Assembly: GCA_027064165.1 (NCBI GenBank)
Contig: JAMOQE010000060.1
Span: forward strand, 1-33,786
DNA: 33,786 nt
Direction of reading: 5' to 3'
From: Thermodesulfatator sp.
Lineage (GTDB): Bacteria > Desulfobacterota > Thermodesulfobacteria > Thermodesulfobacteriales > Thermodesulfobacteriaceae
Part shown: positions 9,088-18,309 of the stretch, in pieces
Numbering within the stretch: the first letter of the stretch is position 1
Layout of the letters: the number at the start of each line of letters is the position of its first letter
The notes under the pieces: model-generated
What the model saw: the letters and a program-made list of their open reading frames with translations, nothing else
Databases searched by the model: none
What the model was told of the DNA's origin: nothing
Position numbers and translations under genes: made by a program

Positions 9088-10562
9088 ACCCGGCAGAAAA
9101 AGAACTTTATAAAAAAGAAGGGTTTGTTATTGAAGGCATTCCCTTCAAAATTAGTAAAGATGACATGCTTATTTATGTAGAGGGAAATCCTGATGACCAG
9201 GTCCTTCAAACACTTTTAAAAGAAAATTGGGAAAAAATAAAAGGAGAATTAAAAAAAAGAGGTTTTGCAGGCATTTTAGAAAATCCGGAGATAAAAGATG
9301 GAAAAATCATCATTGCCAGAGGAACTTTTCCCACCAGTCCTATCCCTGAGCACCTGGAGCTTACAGAGAAATTTTTACCACTTATAAAAGGCATTGATTG
9401 CAGGAAAGCCCTTCTTGAATCTGAAGAAATTAAGAAGCTTGATCCCGAAGACTTAAGAGAACTATGCAAAAAAATCATTTGCGCCAGAGAAGGAGAAGTA
9501 ATAGCCAGGTGGTTCCCTGCAAAGAAAGGAAAACCAGGACGCAATGTATGGGGAGAATCCATACCTCCTCCAGATTTGCCAGAAGAAAAGCCATTTTCCT
9601 TAGGAGAAAATGTAGTTCTGGACAAAGAAAAAAAGGTTTTAATAGCAAAGGAAAGTGGAGTGGTTAAAATTGAAGATAATGGGCACATAGAAATATATCC
9701 GGAATATACCATTGAAGAAGATGTAGATTTCTATGTAGGAAATGTTTATTTTACAGGAAAGAAACTTACAATTAAAGGTGATATTAAATTTGGGTTTAAA
9801 GTAATCTGTGAGGGAGAGCTGGAGTTAGAGGGGGCTACAGAAAATAAAGTTTACATAGAAGTAAAGGGAAATTTTTTTAGCAAGGGAATTATAAGGGGGG
9901 AAAATACAGAGTTAATAGTATATGGCAATGCTTTTCTACAAGGTGTGGAGCAGGCAAGCCTGAAAATCTTTGGGAACCTGGAGGTGAAAACAGCCCTTCT
10001 ATTTTCTGATGCCTTCATCAAAGGAGATTTATTTGTGATAGAGGAAAAAGGGGTAGTATATGGGGGGACAATAAAAGTTGAGGGTAATGCAGAAGTAAAA
10101 GTTCTTGGGAATGACACCCACACTCCTACAAAAATTTTTGTAGGCCACAACCCAGAAGTAATAGATCCTTATGTAAGTTTAAATCAAAAAGAAATGCTTA
10201 TAAAAGAAACCCTTAAAAAACTGGCTTATGGAATAACTCTGGGAGAAAGATTAAAAAAAGAAGGGAGGTTAACCCCGGAAAAAGAAAAAATCTGGATGAA
10301 GATAAAAGCCCAGTATGAAAAAAATTTAGAAGCCCTGAAAGAAGTTACAGAAAAGCTTAAAGAACTTGTAACAAGCCTTGAATCTTTGAAAGACAAAAGC
10401 CTTATTGTCTGGGAGAAAGTATATCCAGGTGTTTCTATAGGTATAGTGGATACAATTTATACTATACCTGAGGAAAAAAATGGTCCCATAATGTTCGTAT
10501 TAGAAGCTGATCTTATAAAAGAAAAAAAACCTGATGAATCCATTATCAAGAGAAAGAGATGA
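9072..10562 (+). CDS. FapA (DUF342) domain protein
   Basis: This 496-residue protein matches the FapA/DUF342 family. It has an N-terminal variable part, then a run of glycine-spaced beta-helix-like repeats (about 200-370, for example YVGNVYFTG, GDIKFGFKV, GNAEVKVLGN) and a charged helical, coiled-coil-like tail (about 375-450). Family members are polymer-forming-like cytoplasmic proteins, in some bacteria linked to flagella or surface structures; no flagellar gene is nearby, so the role here is unknown. It starts at TTG 9072 after GGAGAGG, inside the end of plsY. Its stop overlaps the next gene as ATGA. Confidence 0.75.
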   Translation: MEKKIDPAEKELYKKEGFVIEGIPFKISKDDMLIYVEGNPDDQVLQTLLKENWEKIKGELKKRGFAGILENPEIKDGKIIIARGTFPTSPIPEHLELTEKFLPLIKGIDCRKALLESEEIKKLDPEDLRELCKKIICAREGEVIARWFPAKKGKPGRNVWGESIPPPDLPEEKPFSLGENVVLDKEKKVLIAKESGVVKIEDNGHIEIYPEYTIEEDVDFYVGNVYFTGKKLTIKGDIKFGFKVICEGELELEGATENKVYIEVKGNFFSKGIIRGENTELIVYGNAFLQGVEQASLKIFGNLEVKTALLFSDAFIKGDLFVIEEKGVVYGGTIKVEGNAEVKVLGNDTHTPTKIFVGHNPEVIDPYVSLNQKEMLIKETLKKLAYGITLGERLKKEGRLTPEKEKIWMKIKAQYEKNLEALKEVTEKLKELVTSLESLKDKSLIVWEKVYPGVSIGIVDTIYTIPEEKNGPIMFVLEADLIKEKKPDESIIKRKR

Positions 10563-11299
10563 ATAAAAAAAATTGGGAAGACTTTTCTGAACAGCTTGAA
10601 ATAAAAATAAAGAAAGAAATTGCGGAAAATTACTATGGAGAAAAGGTTTACTTAGAAGAGAAATGGAAGGAATATGAAGAGCTTTTGAAGGAGTTAAAAG
10701 AAGCAAAAAAGAAGCTCTCTACAGAGGCATTAAGACTGATTTTACTTCTGGATGACTCCACACTTCTTACCCGGCTGGAAAAAGAAACAGGTTTTCCTTT
10801 CTTAGAATGTGCTAAAAATTGTCCCTTATGGACAAAGAGCAAAGAATGTCAGGAGGAGCTTTTAAAAGAACTCCTTCTGCCTTTTGGCTTTACTAAAAAA
10901 GGAAGGTTTAAAAAAGTTGTCTTTAAAGCATATAAAAGGTTTTATGAAGCATTTAAACAATATGAAAAAAAATTAAAAGAAACTGCTGCTTGGTATAAAT
11001 TGGTAAAGAAAGAAACTGAATCTTTTCACAAAAATTTTGACATAAGTAACATCCTTAACTTTTTTTCCCGGCTTGATAGTTTTTCCACGGAAAGTACCCA
11101 GGATAAAGCAAAGGTATGGGAGGAACTTTCACAAAGCCTTAAACTCCCTATACCTCCTTCTCCTGAAGAAAATTTTCCTCTTTACAAACCTCCCCCTGAA
11201 CCAGAGAAAGTGAGGTCTATTCTATCAAAAATTGCCGGACTCTATTTCAAAAAGCATCCTGAGGAGGCCAAAAAAAAGCTTGAAAAGCTTTATCAATAA
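10559..11299 (+). CDS. uncharacterised protein, helical, with Cys cluster
   Basis: I do not recognise this 246-residue protein. It is very rich in Lys and Glu, almost entirely helical in appearance, with a charged coiled-coil-like N-terminus (about 10-60). A compact CAKNCPLWTKSKEC cluster (about 81-94, spacing C-x3-C-x8-C) could bind metal or form disulfides. There is no signal peptide or membrane segment. The ATG overlaps the FapA-like stop (ATGA) and the gene overlaps the tilS start by 20 bases, so it is firmly embedded in the plsY-tilS operon. The translational coupling suggests a partner of the FapA-like protein. Confidence 0.65.
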   Translation: MNKKNWEDFSEQLEIKIKKEIAENYYGEKVYLEEKWKEYEELLKELKEAKKKLSTEALRLILLLDDSTLLTRLEKETGFPFLECAKNCPLWTKSKECQEELLKELLLPFGFTKKGRFKKVVFKAYKRFYEAFKQYEKKLKETAAWYKLVKKETESFHKNFDISNILNFFSRLDSFSTESTQDKAKVWEELSQSLKLPIPPSPEENFPLYKPPPEPEKVRSILSKIAGLYFKKHPEEAKKKLEKLYQ

Positions 11300-12650
11300 A
11301 GTAAAAAAACATATTGAGAAATTTAAACTTTTTAAAAAAGGAGAAAGAGTACTGGCCTGTGTTTCAGCTGGCGTAGATTCAGTAAGCCTCTTAAAATTTT
11401 TAAAACTTATAGAAAAGGAATATAAGCTGAGTATTTTTGTATCTCATTATGATCATAAAATAAGGAAAGAATCTTTAGAAGATGCTATTTTTGTTTATAA
11501 TTTGTGTAAAGAATGGAAAATTCCTTTCTTTTATAGCACTGCCCCTGTTCCTCTTTATGCCAGGAGAGAAAAGCTCAGTCTGGAAATGGCTGGTAGAGAA
11601 CTTCGTTATAGACTCTGGTACAGGCTTGCCAGGGAACACAATTTTCAGAAAATAGTACTTGCCCATCACCTTGATGACCTTGCTGAAGAAATTTTTATGA
11701 GACTTATCAGGGGGACTGGTAGGAGAGGCCTTACAGGTATTCCCATAAAAAGAGACAACTTAATAGTAAGGCCTTTTTTGTGTGTAAGTAAAGAAGAAAT
11801 TAAAGCTTTTGCTCTTGAACACAATTTAAAGTGGCGAGAGGATGTGACTAACCAGGACCTTCGCTTTTTAAGAAACAAAATCAGGCATATTCTTATTCCC
11901 TTTATTGAAAAACACTTTGGCAGAAATATTAAAACAAACCTAAAAGAGACTGCTTTAATTATTGCAGAAGAAGAAGAACTTATAGAAGAACTTGCCCTCA
12001 GCAAGTTTAAAAAAATAAAATCTAAGATAGAAGATTCCCTGTCTTTGAAGATTCACGAATTAAAAGCACTTCCAGGAAGTCTAAGAAAGAGAATTTATTT
12101 TCTGGCTGCTAAAGAAGCAGGGGTGCCTTTATTTCGGATCACCCATCGGCACATAAACCAGATAGAAACCCTTATAGCCGGCAAAGGAAAAGGCCCTATT
12201 TATCTTCCCGGGAATTATTTAATATACAAAACACATGACCACCTTTTATTTACACAAAAAACTTTTAAAACCTCTTACTGGGAAATCATTGTAAAAAAAG
12301 AAGGAGAATATTTACTGCCAGATAAAAATTTTGTATTTCTTATTAAGAAGTGTAAAAAGGATTCTATAAAACCTGATGAAGGAGAAAAGCTTTCTGCCAA
12401 AAAAATTGCTTTACCATTAATAATAAGGAAAAGAAAAGAAGGAGATAAAGTTTTCATAAAAGGCCTGGGACACAAAAAATTAAAAAAACTCTTTCAGGAA
12501 AAGAAAATTCCTTTTTATTTAAGGGAAGCTGTGCCAGTAGTAGAATATAGAAATGAAATCGTAGCAATCCCGGAAGTTTATTTAAATACAAAGTTCCTGC
12601 CTGAAGAAGATGAAGAAGAGGTGTGGGTAATAGAATTTAAAAAAGCTTAA
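11280..12650 (+). CDS. tilS: tRNA(Ile)-lysidine synthetase TilS
   Basis: TilS (456 residues from this start) converts C34 of tRNA(Ile)-CAU to lysidine with ATP and lysine, allowing AUA decoding. The PP-loop is ACVSAGVDS, with Ala in place of the first Gly of the usual SGGxDS. HYDHKIR, LAHHLDD and EDVTNQDLRFLRNKIRH are classic TilS segments, followed by the substrate-binding middle and the C-terminal domain (RKEGDKVFIKG to the end). The frame is open back to TTG 11232, but TTG 11280 gives a conventional N-terminus and has GAGGAGG (11261-11267) 12 bases upstream; there is no in-frame ATG before the PP-loop. It overlaps the preceding gene by 20 bases. Confidence 0.93.
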   Translation: MKSFINKVKKHIEKFKLFKKGERVLACVSAGVDSVSLLKFLKLIEKEYKLSIFVSHYDHKIRKESLEDAIFVYNLCKEWKIPFFYSTAPVPLYARREKLSLEMAGRELRYRLWYRLAREHNFQKIVLAHHLDDLAEEIFMRLIRGTGRRGLTGIPIKRDNLIVRPFLCVSKEEIKAFALEHNLKWREDVTNQDLRFLRNKIRHILIPFIEKHFGRNIKTNLKETALIIAEEEELIEELALSKFKKIKSKIEDSLSLKIHELKALPGSLRKRIYFLAAKEAGVPLFRITHRHINQIETLIAGKGKGPIYLPGNYLIYKTHDHLLFTQKTFKTSYWEIIVKKEGEYLLPDKNFVFLIKKCKKDSIKPDEGEKLSAKKIALPLIIRKRKEGDKVFIKGLGHKKLKKLFQEKKIPFYLREAVPVVEYRNEIVAIPEVYLNTKFLPEEDEEEVWVIEFKKA

Positions 12651-12736
12651 ATATTCTGAGAAAGGTGTTGTTTTTATACACTTTTGTAATAAATTTTAAA
12701 GTATATAAAAATAGATAAAGGAGGTCTTAGTTTTTT

Positions 12737-14527
12737 ATGAAAGATGCCACCAAGACTTTAATTATCTGGCTTGCTATAGCATTAATAGCTTTGTTTGGAT
12801 ATGATTATTTTGTTTCTCACTCTAATAACTTATACCCTCATTTAAATTTAACTTATTCAGATTTTATAAAAGATGTTAAAAATGGCGTTGTAAAAGAAGT
12901 AACTATTCAGGGACAAAAAATTGTAGGGACGCTTATATCTGGAAAAACTTTTGTTACATACGCTCCGGAGGACAGGGATTTAATACCTTTGTTAAAGAAA
13001 AAAGGGGTGGTGATAAGAGTAAGGCCTTCTGAGAATACAAATTGGATTACTTCTTTTTTGATATCCTGGTTACCTTTTGTAGTATTAATCGTGTTGTGGA
13101 TTTTATTTATGAAGCAAATGCAGCCAGGGAATCGTCCTTTTGCTTTTGGCAGGAGCAAAGCTAAGCTTGTAAAGTCTGGAGACTCCAAGGTTACTTTCAA
13201 AGATGTAGCAGGTATTGAAGAAGCCAAAGAAGAGCTGCAGGAAGTGGTAGAATTTTTGAAAAATCCTCAAAAATTTACCAAACTTGGGGCAAGAATTCCA
13301 AAAGGGATCCTTTTAGTAGGTCCTCCTGGGACTGGAAAAACTCTACTTGCAAAAGCAATTGCAGGAGAGGCGGGAGTGCCTTTTTTTTCCATAAGTGGCT
13401 CAGATTTTGTAGAAATGTTTGTAGGTGTTGGCGCAGCGAGGGTAAGAGATCTCTTTGCTCAGGCCAAGGCCAATGCCCCCTGTATAATTTTTATAGACGA
13501 AATAGATGCAGTGGGAAGACAAAGAGGAGCGGGTCTGGGTGGAGGACACGATGAAAGAGAGCAAACTCTCAATCAGCTCCTTGTTGAAATGGATGGGTTT
13601 GATACAGCTGAAGGCATTGTAGTTATTGCTGCTACAAATCGGCCTGATATTCTTGATCCTGCGCTTTTAAGGCCTGGAAGATTTGACAGGCAGGTGGTGG
13701 TACCTCCACCTGATTTGAATGGAAGAGAAGCTATTTTGAAACTCTATGCAAAAAAGTTTAAAATGGCTGAAAACATAGATTTTAAATCTCTTGCCAAGGC
13801 TACTCCCGGGTTTACAGGAGCAAATCTTGAAAATATGCTGAATGAAGCGGCTCTTATCGCTGCCAAAAAAGGAAAAGAGAAAATAACCATGGAAGAGATA
13901 GAAGAAGCCAAAGACAAAATTCTTATGGGTAAAGAAAGAAAAGGCATGGTACTGACTGAAGAAGAAAGAAAAATTATTGCCTACCACGAAGCAGGACATG
14001 CATTGGTGGCATATTACCTTCCTGATCCTGACCCTGTTCATAAAATAAGTATTATTCCCAGAGGGCAGGCCCTTGGAGTAACCCAGCAGCTTCCCATTGA
14101 TGATAAACACATTTATACCGAAGACTATATTTTGAAAAAAATCACAGTGCTTCTTGGAGGAAGGGTAAGTGAGGAAACCATTTTTCAAAAAATAAGCACC
14201 GGGGCTCAGGATGACCTTAAAAAAGCAACTCAGCTTGCCAGAAAAATGGTATGTGAGTGGGGTATGAGTAAAAAACTTGGCCCTTTAACCTTTGGGAAAA
14301 GCGATGAACAAATTTTTCTTGGTAAAGAATTATTTCAAATAAAGGATTATTCTGAAGAAACAGCAAGACTCATTGACGAAGAAATTAGAAATATCATCAA
14401 TAATTGCTATCAAAAGGCAAGAGAAATAATTTCTCAGTACCTTGATAAACTCCACAAAGTGGCAGAAACCTTACTGGAAGAAGAAACTATTGATGCAGAA
14501 AAATTTAAATTAATACTTGAAAGTTAA
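12737..14527 (+). CDS. ftsH: ATP-dependent zinc metalloprotease FtsH
   Basis: FtsH (596 residues) is the membrane-anchored AAA protease that degrades misfolded membrane proteins and some regulators. It has two membrane segments (about 8-24 and 106-125) flanking a periplasmic domain. The AAA module has Walker A GPPGTGKT (195-202), Walker B IIFIDE (250-255) and arginine-finger RPGRFDR. The protease has the zinc site HEAGH (417-421) and a later conserved Asp in [10 protein letters not shown]. The ATG follows AAGGAGGT by 11 bases. A gap of 86 AT-rich bases after tilS may contain a promoter, but none is clear. The stop lies 4 bases before folP. Confidence 0.97.
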   Translation: MKDATKTLIIWLAIALIALFGYDYFVSHSNNLYPHLNLTYSDFIKDVKNGVVKEVTIQGQKIVGTLISGKTFVTYAPEDRDLIPLLKKKGVVIRVRPSENTNWITSFLISWLPFVVLIVLWILFMKQMQPGNRPFAFGRSKAKLVKSGDSKVTFKDVAGIEEAKEELQEVVEFLKNPQKFTKLGARIPKGILLVGPPGTGKTLLAKAIAGEAGVPFFSISGSDFVEMFVGVGAARVRDLFAQAKANAPCIIFIDEIDAVGRQRGAGLGGGHDEREQTLNQLLVEMDGFDTAEGIVVIAATNRPDILDPALLRPGRFDRQVVVPPPDLNGREAILKLYAKKFKMAENIDFKSLAKATPGFTGANLENMLNEAALIAAKKGKEKITMEEIEEAKDKILMGKERKGMVLTEEERKIIAYHEAGHALVAYYLPDPDPVHKISIIPRGQALGVTQQLPIDDKHIYTEDYILKKITVLLGGRVSEETIFQKISTGAQDDLKKATQLARKMVCEWGMSKKLGPLTFGKSDEQIFLGKELFQIKDYSEETARLIDEEIRNIINNCYQKAREIISQYLDKLHKVAETLLEEETIDAEKFKLILES

Positions 14528-14531
14528 CTCC

Positions 14532-15386
14532 ATGCTAAAGCCTATAAAAATTGGAGAAAAGCTATTTGACTGGGAAAATGGGCCTTTTTTTATGGGGATT
14601 TTAAATGTAACTCCTGATTCTTTTTCTGACGGCGGGCAGTTTTTACATCCCGAAAAAGCTATAAAACGCGCCATTGAGCTGGCAGAAGAAGGAGCAGATA
14701 TTATTGATATAGGAGGAGAATCCACAAGGCCTTTTGCTGAACCTGTAACAGTAGAAGAAGAATTAAAAAGGGTAATTCCTGTGATAAAGGCAATAAGAGA
14801 AGCCCTCCCTCAAATTCCAATTTCTATTGATACCTATAAAAGTGCGGTTGCAGAGGCAGCGCTAAAAGCCGGGGCAAACATGGTGAATGACATAAGTGCA
14901 GGCCGGTTTGATGAACGTATGTTCCATGTAGTAAAAGAGTTTGATTGTCCTATAGTAATAATGCATATGAAAGGCAAACCAAAAAACATGCAAATAGACC
15001 CTGTATATCATAATGTAATTTCTGAAATAAAAGAATTTTTTGAAAAGAGAATAGAATCCCTGACCAGAATTGGGGTAGAACAAAGTAAAATAATTATAGA
15101 CCCTGGAATAGGGTTTGGTAAAAAACTGGAACATAACATAGAAATTTTAAGAAATATTGAAAAATTTAAGGAATTAGGCTGTCCTATTTTGGTGGGACAT
15201 TCAAGGAAAAGGTTTCTCAGCAATTTTGTAAACCGCCCTCCTGAAGAAAGAGATGGTGCCACGGTGGGAGTTTCTTTAGGTCTTATTTTAAAAGGAGTAA
15301 ACATCCTTAGGGTTCATAGAGTGGACTTAAATAAAGATGCAGCAATTTTGTTCAAAAATATATTCGGCAAGGTGAGGCTCAATTGA
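14532..15386 (+). CDS. folP: dihydropteroate synthase FolP
   Basis: FolP (284 residues) condenses p-aminobenzoate with 6-hydroxymethyl-7,8-dihydropterin pyrophosphate in folate synthesis and is the sulfonamide target. It is a TIM barrel with the diagnostic NVTPDSFSDGG loop, DIGGESTRP, SIDTYK, IVIMHMKG, IDPGIGFGK and LVGHSRKRF. The ATG at 14532 is preferred over the TTG at 14517, which lies within ftsH. The ribosome site is weak, so translation is probably coupled to ftsH. Its stop overlaps the cdaA start (TTGA). An ftsH-folP-cdaA-cdaR-glmM order is common in related groups. Confidence 0.96.
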   Translation: MLKPIKIGEKLFDWENGPFFMGILNVTPDSFSDGGQFLHPEKAIKRAIELAEEGADIIDIGGESTRPFAEPVTVEEELKRVIPVIKAIREALPQIPISIDTYKSAVAEAALKAGANMVNDISAGRFDERMFHVVKEFDCPIVIMHMKGKPKNMQIDPVYHNVISEIKEFFEKRIESLTRIGVEQSKIIIDPGIGFGKKLEHNIEILRNIEKFKELGCPILVGHSRKRFLSNFVNRPPEERDGATVGVSLGLILKGVNILRVHRVDLNKDAAILFKNIFGKVRLN

Positions 15387-16195
15387 AGGTTTATCTTCTC
15401 AAATTTTTAGAAGTATTCAAAGCTATCCGTATTCAGGACATTCTGGATATTCTTATTGTTTCTTATATCATTTATAGGGTACTTCTTTTATTACAGGGAA
15501 GTCGTGCCCTCCAGATGGTGGGAGGGCTAACAGTGCTGATTTTTCTTTATTTTTTTTCTGAATACTTCCAGTTGCTTACTTTAAACTGGTTACTTCATAC
15601 ATTTATGTCTTCCATATTAATCTTAATAATTATTATTTTTCAAGATGATATAAAAAAGGCACTTGCTCAAATAGGAAAAGCGCCTTTTACCAAAATACAG
15701 ACGGAATTTTCGCACGGGATAGAAGAAGTAGTTAAAGCCGTAACTTTTCTCTCTGAACACAAAATCGGAGCTCTTATAGTTTTTGAGAGAGAAATCAGTT
15801 TAAAAGACTTCCTGGAAAGTGCAGTAATTCTTGATTCAAAAGTTACAAAGGAACTTATTATAAGTATCTTTTATCCTAAATCTCCTTTACACGATGGAGC
15901 TATAATAATAAGTAAAGGTAAAATAATCGCTGCTGGAGTAATCTTGCCTTTATCCACAAACCCTGACATCGCAAAAGAACTTGGCACAAGACACCGCGCA
16001 GCTATTGGCATTACAGAAGTAACAGATGCAGTTGCCATTGTAGTATCTGAAGAAACAGGATATATATCTCTTGCAGTAAGTGGTAAAATAACAAGAGACA
16101 TTACTCCTGCTACCTTAAGAAAACTTCTTTCCCAGCTTCTTGGCTTTCAATCCAAAGCACCCTGGTGGAAAAGAGTAGCCTATCATGAAACTTAA
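15383..16195 (+). CDS. cdaA: diadenylate cyclase CdaA
   Basis: CdaA (270 residues) makes cyclic di-AMP from two ATP at the membrane. The N-terminal 90 residues contain three hydrophobic segments, and the rest is the DisA_N catalytic domain with the key motifs LHDGA (about 170) and GTRHRAAIG (about 209). Start TTG 15383 overlaps the folP stop and is preceded by AAGGTGAGG. The gene overlaps cdaR by 11 bases. The cdaA-cdaR-glmM order is the classical c-di-AMP operon, here extended upstream by ftsH and folP. c-di-AMP generally governs potassium and osmotic balance and cell-wall homeostasis. Confidence 0.95.
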   Translation: MKVYLLKFLEVFKAIRIQDILDILIVSYIIYRVLLLLQGSRALQMVGGLTVLIFLYFFSEYFQLLTLNWLLHTFMSSILILIIIIFQDDIKKALAQIGKAPFTKIQTEFSHGIEEVVKAVTFLSEHKIGALIVFEREISLKDFLESAVILDSKVTKELIISIFYPKSPLHDGAIIISKGKIIAAGVILPLSTNPDIAKELGTRHRAAIGITEVTDAVAIVVSEETGYISLAVSGKITRDITPATLRKLLSQLLGFQSKAPWWKRVAYHET

Positions 16196-16826
16196 AAGAG
16201 AACATAAATTAAAAATAATTTCTGTAATTCTTGCTACTACCTTATGGTATTTTGTAGTATGGGGGAAACCTGTAGAAAAAGTTATAGAAGTGCCTCTGTT
16301 TTATAGGATAAATAAACCCGGTTATCTTATAGAAATAAATCCCAGAAGTATATTAGTAAAACTTTCAGGCACGAGAAATTCTTTCAGAAAATTATCAGAA
16401 AAATTTCTTCAAATCACCCTTGACCTATCTCAATATTTGCCTGTTCAATCGGAAAAAACATATCGGATCAGGGTGCCTATTGAAGCCTTGCATCTTCCTC
16501 CGGAGATTAAATTAAAAGAAGTAACTCCCAGGTATGTAAGTGTTATAATAAAAAAGTTGAGCATAAAAAAAATTCCGGTAAAAGTAAAATTTACAGGAAA
16601 ACCAGAAGGGTTTAAAGTGTCTATTATTCCGGCAGAAGTGATAGTAAAAGGGCCTGTCACCCTTCTCAAAAGGTTAAAATACTTAGAAACTGAACCTGTT
16701 AATCTTTTTCTCCTAAAAAAGAAAAAACAGGTTAAGGTCAGGCTAATTTCTCCACCGGATCTTATTTCGGTCTTTCCTGAAAAAGTAAAAATACTTCTTA
16801 AAAATGAAAGGGAGAAAAAGAAATGA
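16185..16826 (+). CDS. cdaR: YbbR-domain regulator of CdaA
   Basis: This 213-residue protein has one N-terminal membrane helix (about 10-27, IISVILATTLWYFVVWG) and then YbbR-type beta repeats (VPLFYRINKPGYLIE, IPVKVKFTGKPEGF). In characterised operons CdaR is membrane-anchored, faces outward and modulates CdaA activity. The ATG overlaps the cdaA end by 11 bases, and the stop overlaps glmM as ATGA. It is shorter than Firmicutes CdaR, with about two YbbR units rather than four. The assignment rests on the hydrophobic helix, YbbR-like sequence and operon position. Confidence 0.85.
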   Translation: MKLKREHKLKIISVILATTLWYFVVWGKPVEKVIEVPLFYRINKPGYLIEINPRSILVKLSGTRNSFRKLSEKFLQITLDLSQYLPVQSEKTYRIRVPIEALHLPPEIKLKEVTPRYVSVIIKKLSIKKIPVKVKFTGKPEGFKVSIIPAEVIVKGPVTLLKRLKYLETEPVNLFLLKKKKQVKVRLISPPDLISVFPEKVKILLKNEREKKK

Positions 16827-18166
16827 AGAAGTTATTTGGCACAGATGGGATAAGAGGAGAAGCAAATGTATATCCTATGCTTCCAGAAATTGCACTTAAA
16901 TTGGGAAGAGCTATAGGTTATCTTTTTAAAGACAGAGCTTCCCAAAAGGTGATCATTGGTAAAGATACAAGGCTTTCAGGCTATATTTTTGAAAGTGCTC
17001 TGGTAGCTGGTCTCTGTTCCATGGGAGTTTCTGTAGGGCTCCTCGGTCCCCTACCTACCCCAGCAATTGCTTTTCTTACAAAAGACATGCGGGCAGAGGC
17101 GGGTATTGTTATCTCTGCATCTCATAATCCCTATTATGATAATGGCATAAAAATTTTTAATTCTCTGGGATTCAAGCTTTCCGATGAAAAAGAGCTTGAA
17201 ATAGAAAAGCTAATCTTTGATCCAGAATTTGAAAAAGAGAGAAAGTTCAGGGAGGAGATAGGAAGGGCCTTTAGAATAAAAGATGCTGTAGGAAGGTATG
17301 CAGTGTATTTAAAATCCGTAGTACCAGCCCATATAAATTTTGAAGGCTTAAAGGTGGTAATAGATTGTGCCAATGGTGCAGCCTATCATATAGGGCCTCT
17401 TGTTCTTTCTGAACTGGGAGCTGAAGTTATTTGTATGGGGTGCTCACCAAATGGATTAAACATTAATCAAAATTGTGGTGCACTATATCCAGAAGGACTT
17501 AGAGAAAAAGTTGTACAAACAAATGCTGACATAGGAATTGCCCTTGATGGAGACGCAGATAGAATTGTAGTTGTAAATGAAAAAGGAGAACTTCTTGATG
17601 GAGATGACCTGATTGCAACTTTTGCTCTTAACTTAAAAGAAAAAGGCCTTTTAAAGGCAAATACTGTAGTGGGTACCATAATGAGCAATCTTGGACTGGA
17701 AAAATTTTTAAAAGGCCATTCTATTGAATTCAGGAGAACACCTGTAGGCGACAGATATGTTACCATGGAACTCCTCAAAATTGGAGGCGTTCTTGGAGGA
17801 GAAACTTCAGGGCATATAATTTTTCTTGACAAAGCAACCACCGGTGATGGTTTGCTAACAGCTTTAAGACTTATTTCTCTTATGAAAGAAAAGGAAAAAT
17901 CCCTTTCTGAAATTGTCCCGGGTTTTATAAAATACCCACAAATTACAAAAAATGTCAAAGTAAAACAGAAATTCCCTGTAGAACAAATTCCAGGGCTTCC
18001 TGAGCTTATAAAAAAAGCTGAAGATTCATTAAAAATTGGGAGAATCATAGTGCGACCCTCTGGAACAGAACCAAAATATAGAATCACAATAGAAACTGAT
18101 GATAGTACAAAGGCAGAAACGCTGGCAGAGGAAATTGCTTCTTTTATTCAGAAAAAACTGGGCTAA
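16823..18166 (+). CDS. glmM: phosphoglucosamine mutase GlmM
   Basis: GlmM (447 residues) interconverts glucosamine-6-phosphate and glucosamine-1-phosphate on the route to UDP-GlcNAc for peptidoglycan and lipopolysaccharide. It begins KKLFGTDGIRGEAN. The phosphoserine loop is ISASHNP with Ser100, the metal loop is DGDADR (242-247), the sugar loop is GGETSGHI, and the phosphate-binding loop is RPSGTEPKYR near the C-terminus. The ATG overlaps the cdaR stop and follows AAAGGGAG. In other bacteria CdaA, CdaR and GlmM form a complex that couples c-di-AMP to cell-wall precursor supply; the shared operon supports that here. Confidence 0.97.
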   Translation: MKKLFGTDGIRGEANVYPMLPEIALKLGRAIGYLFKDRASQKVIIGKDTRLSGYIFESALVAGLCSMGVSVGLLGPLPTPAIAFLTKDMRAEAGIVISASHNPYYDNGIKIFNSLGFKLSDEKELEIEKLIFDPEFEKERKFREEIGRAFRIKDAVGRYAVYLKSVVPAHINFEGLKVVIDCANGAAYHIGPLVLSELGAEVICMGCSPNGLNINQNCGALYPEGLREKVVQTNADIGIALDGDADRIVVVNEKGELLDGDDLIATFALNLKEKGLLKANTVVGTIMSNLGLEKFLKGHSIEFRRTPVGDRYVTMELLKIGGVLGGETSGHIIFLDKATTGDGLLTALRLISLMKEKEKSLSEIVPGFIKYPQITKNVKVKQKFPVEQIPGLPELIKKAEDSLKIGRIIVRPSGTEPKYRITIETDDSTKAETLAEEIASFIQKKLG

Positions 18167-18174
18167 ATAAAAAA

Positions 18175-18309
18175 ATGAGATTTCTAAAGATATTTTTCCT
18201 CTGTCTTGCCCTATTTCTTTTAGCCTTAGGAGCCTTCACAAAAGGTAAAGAGTTTGTAAAACTCAGGGCTTCTTTTCTTTGTACTGCATGTACAGGGCTG
18301 GGTAAATGA
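18175..18309 (+). CDS. 44-aa CXXC membrane microprotein (CD1871A-like)
   Basis: A small complete gene starts at ATG 18175, eight bases after the glmM stop, and ends TGA 18307-18309 in ATGA overlap with the next gene. It has a short basic N-terminus (MRFLKIF), one membrane helix, and a conserved-looking tail LCTACTGLGK. This matches the CD1871A family of CXXC motif-containing small proteins, whose members also end in a C-x2-C-x-G-x-G tail. The location before a NapH-like Fe-S protein is typical as I recall it. The tail could act in thiol redox or metal handling with the neighbour; the function is unknown. There is no strong ribosome site. Confidence 0.7.
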   Translation: MRFLKIFFLCLALFLLALGAFTKGKEFVKLRASFLCTACTGLGK

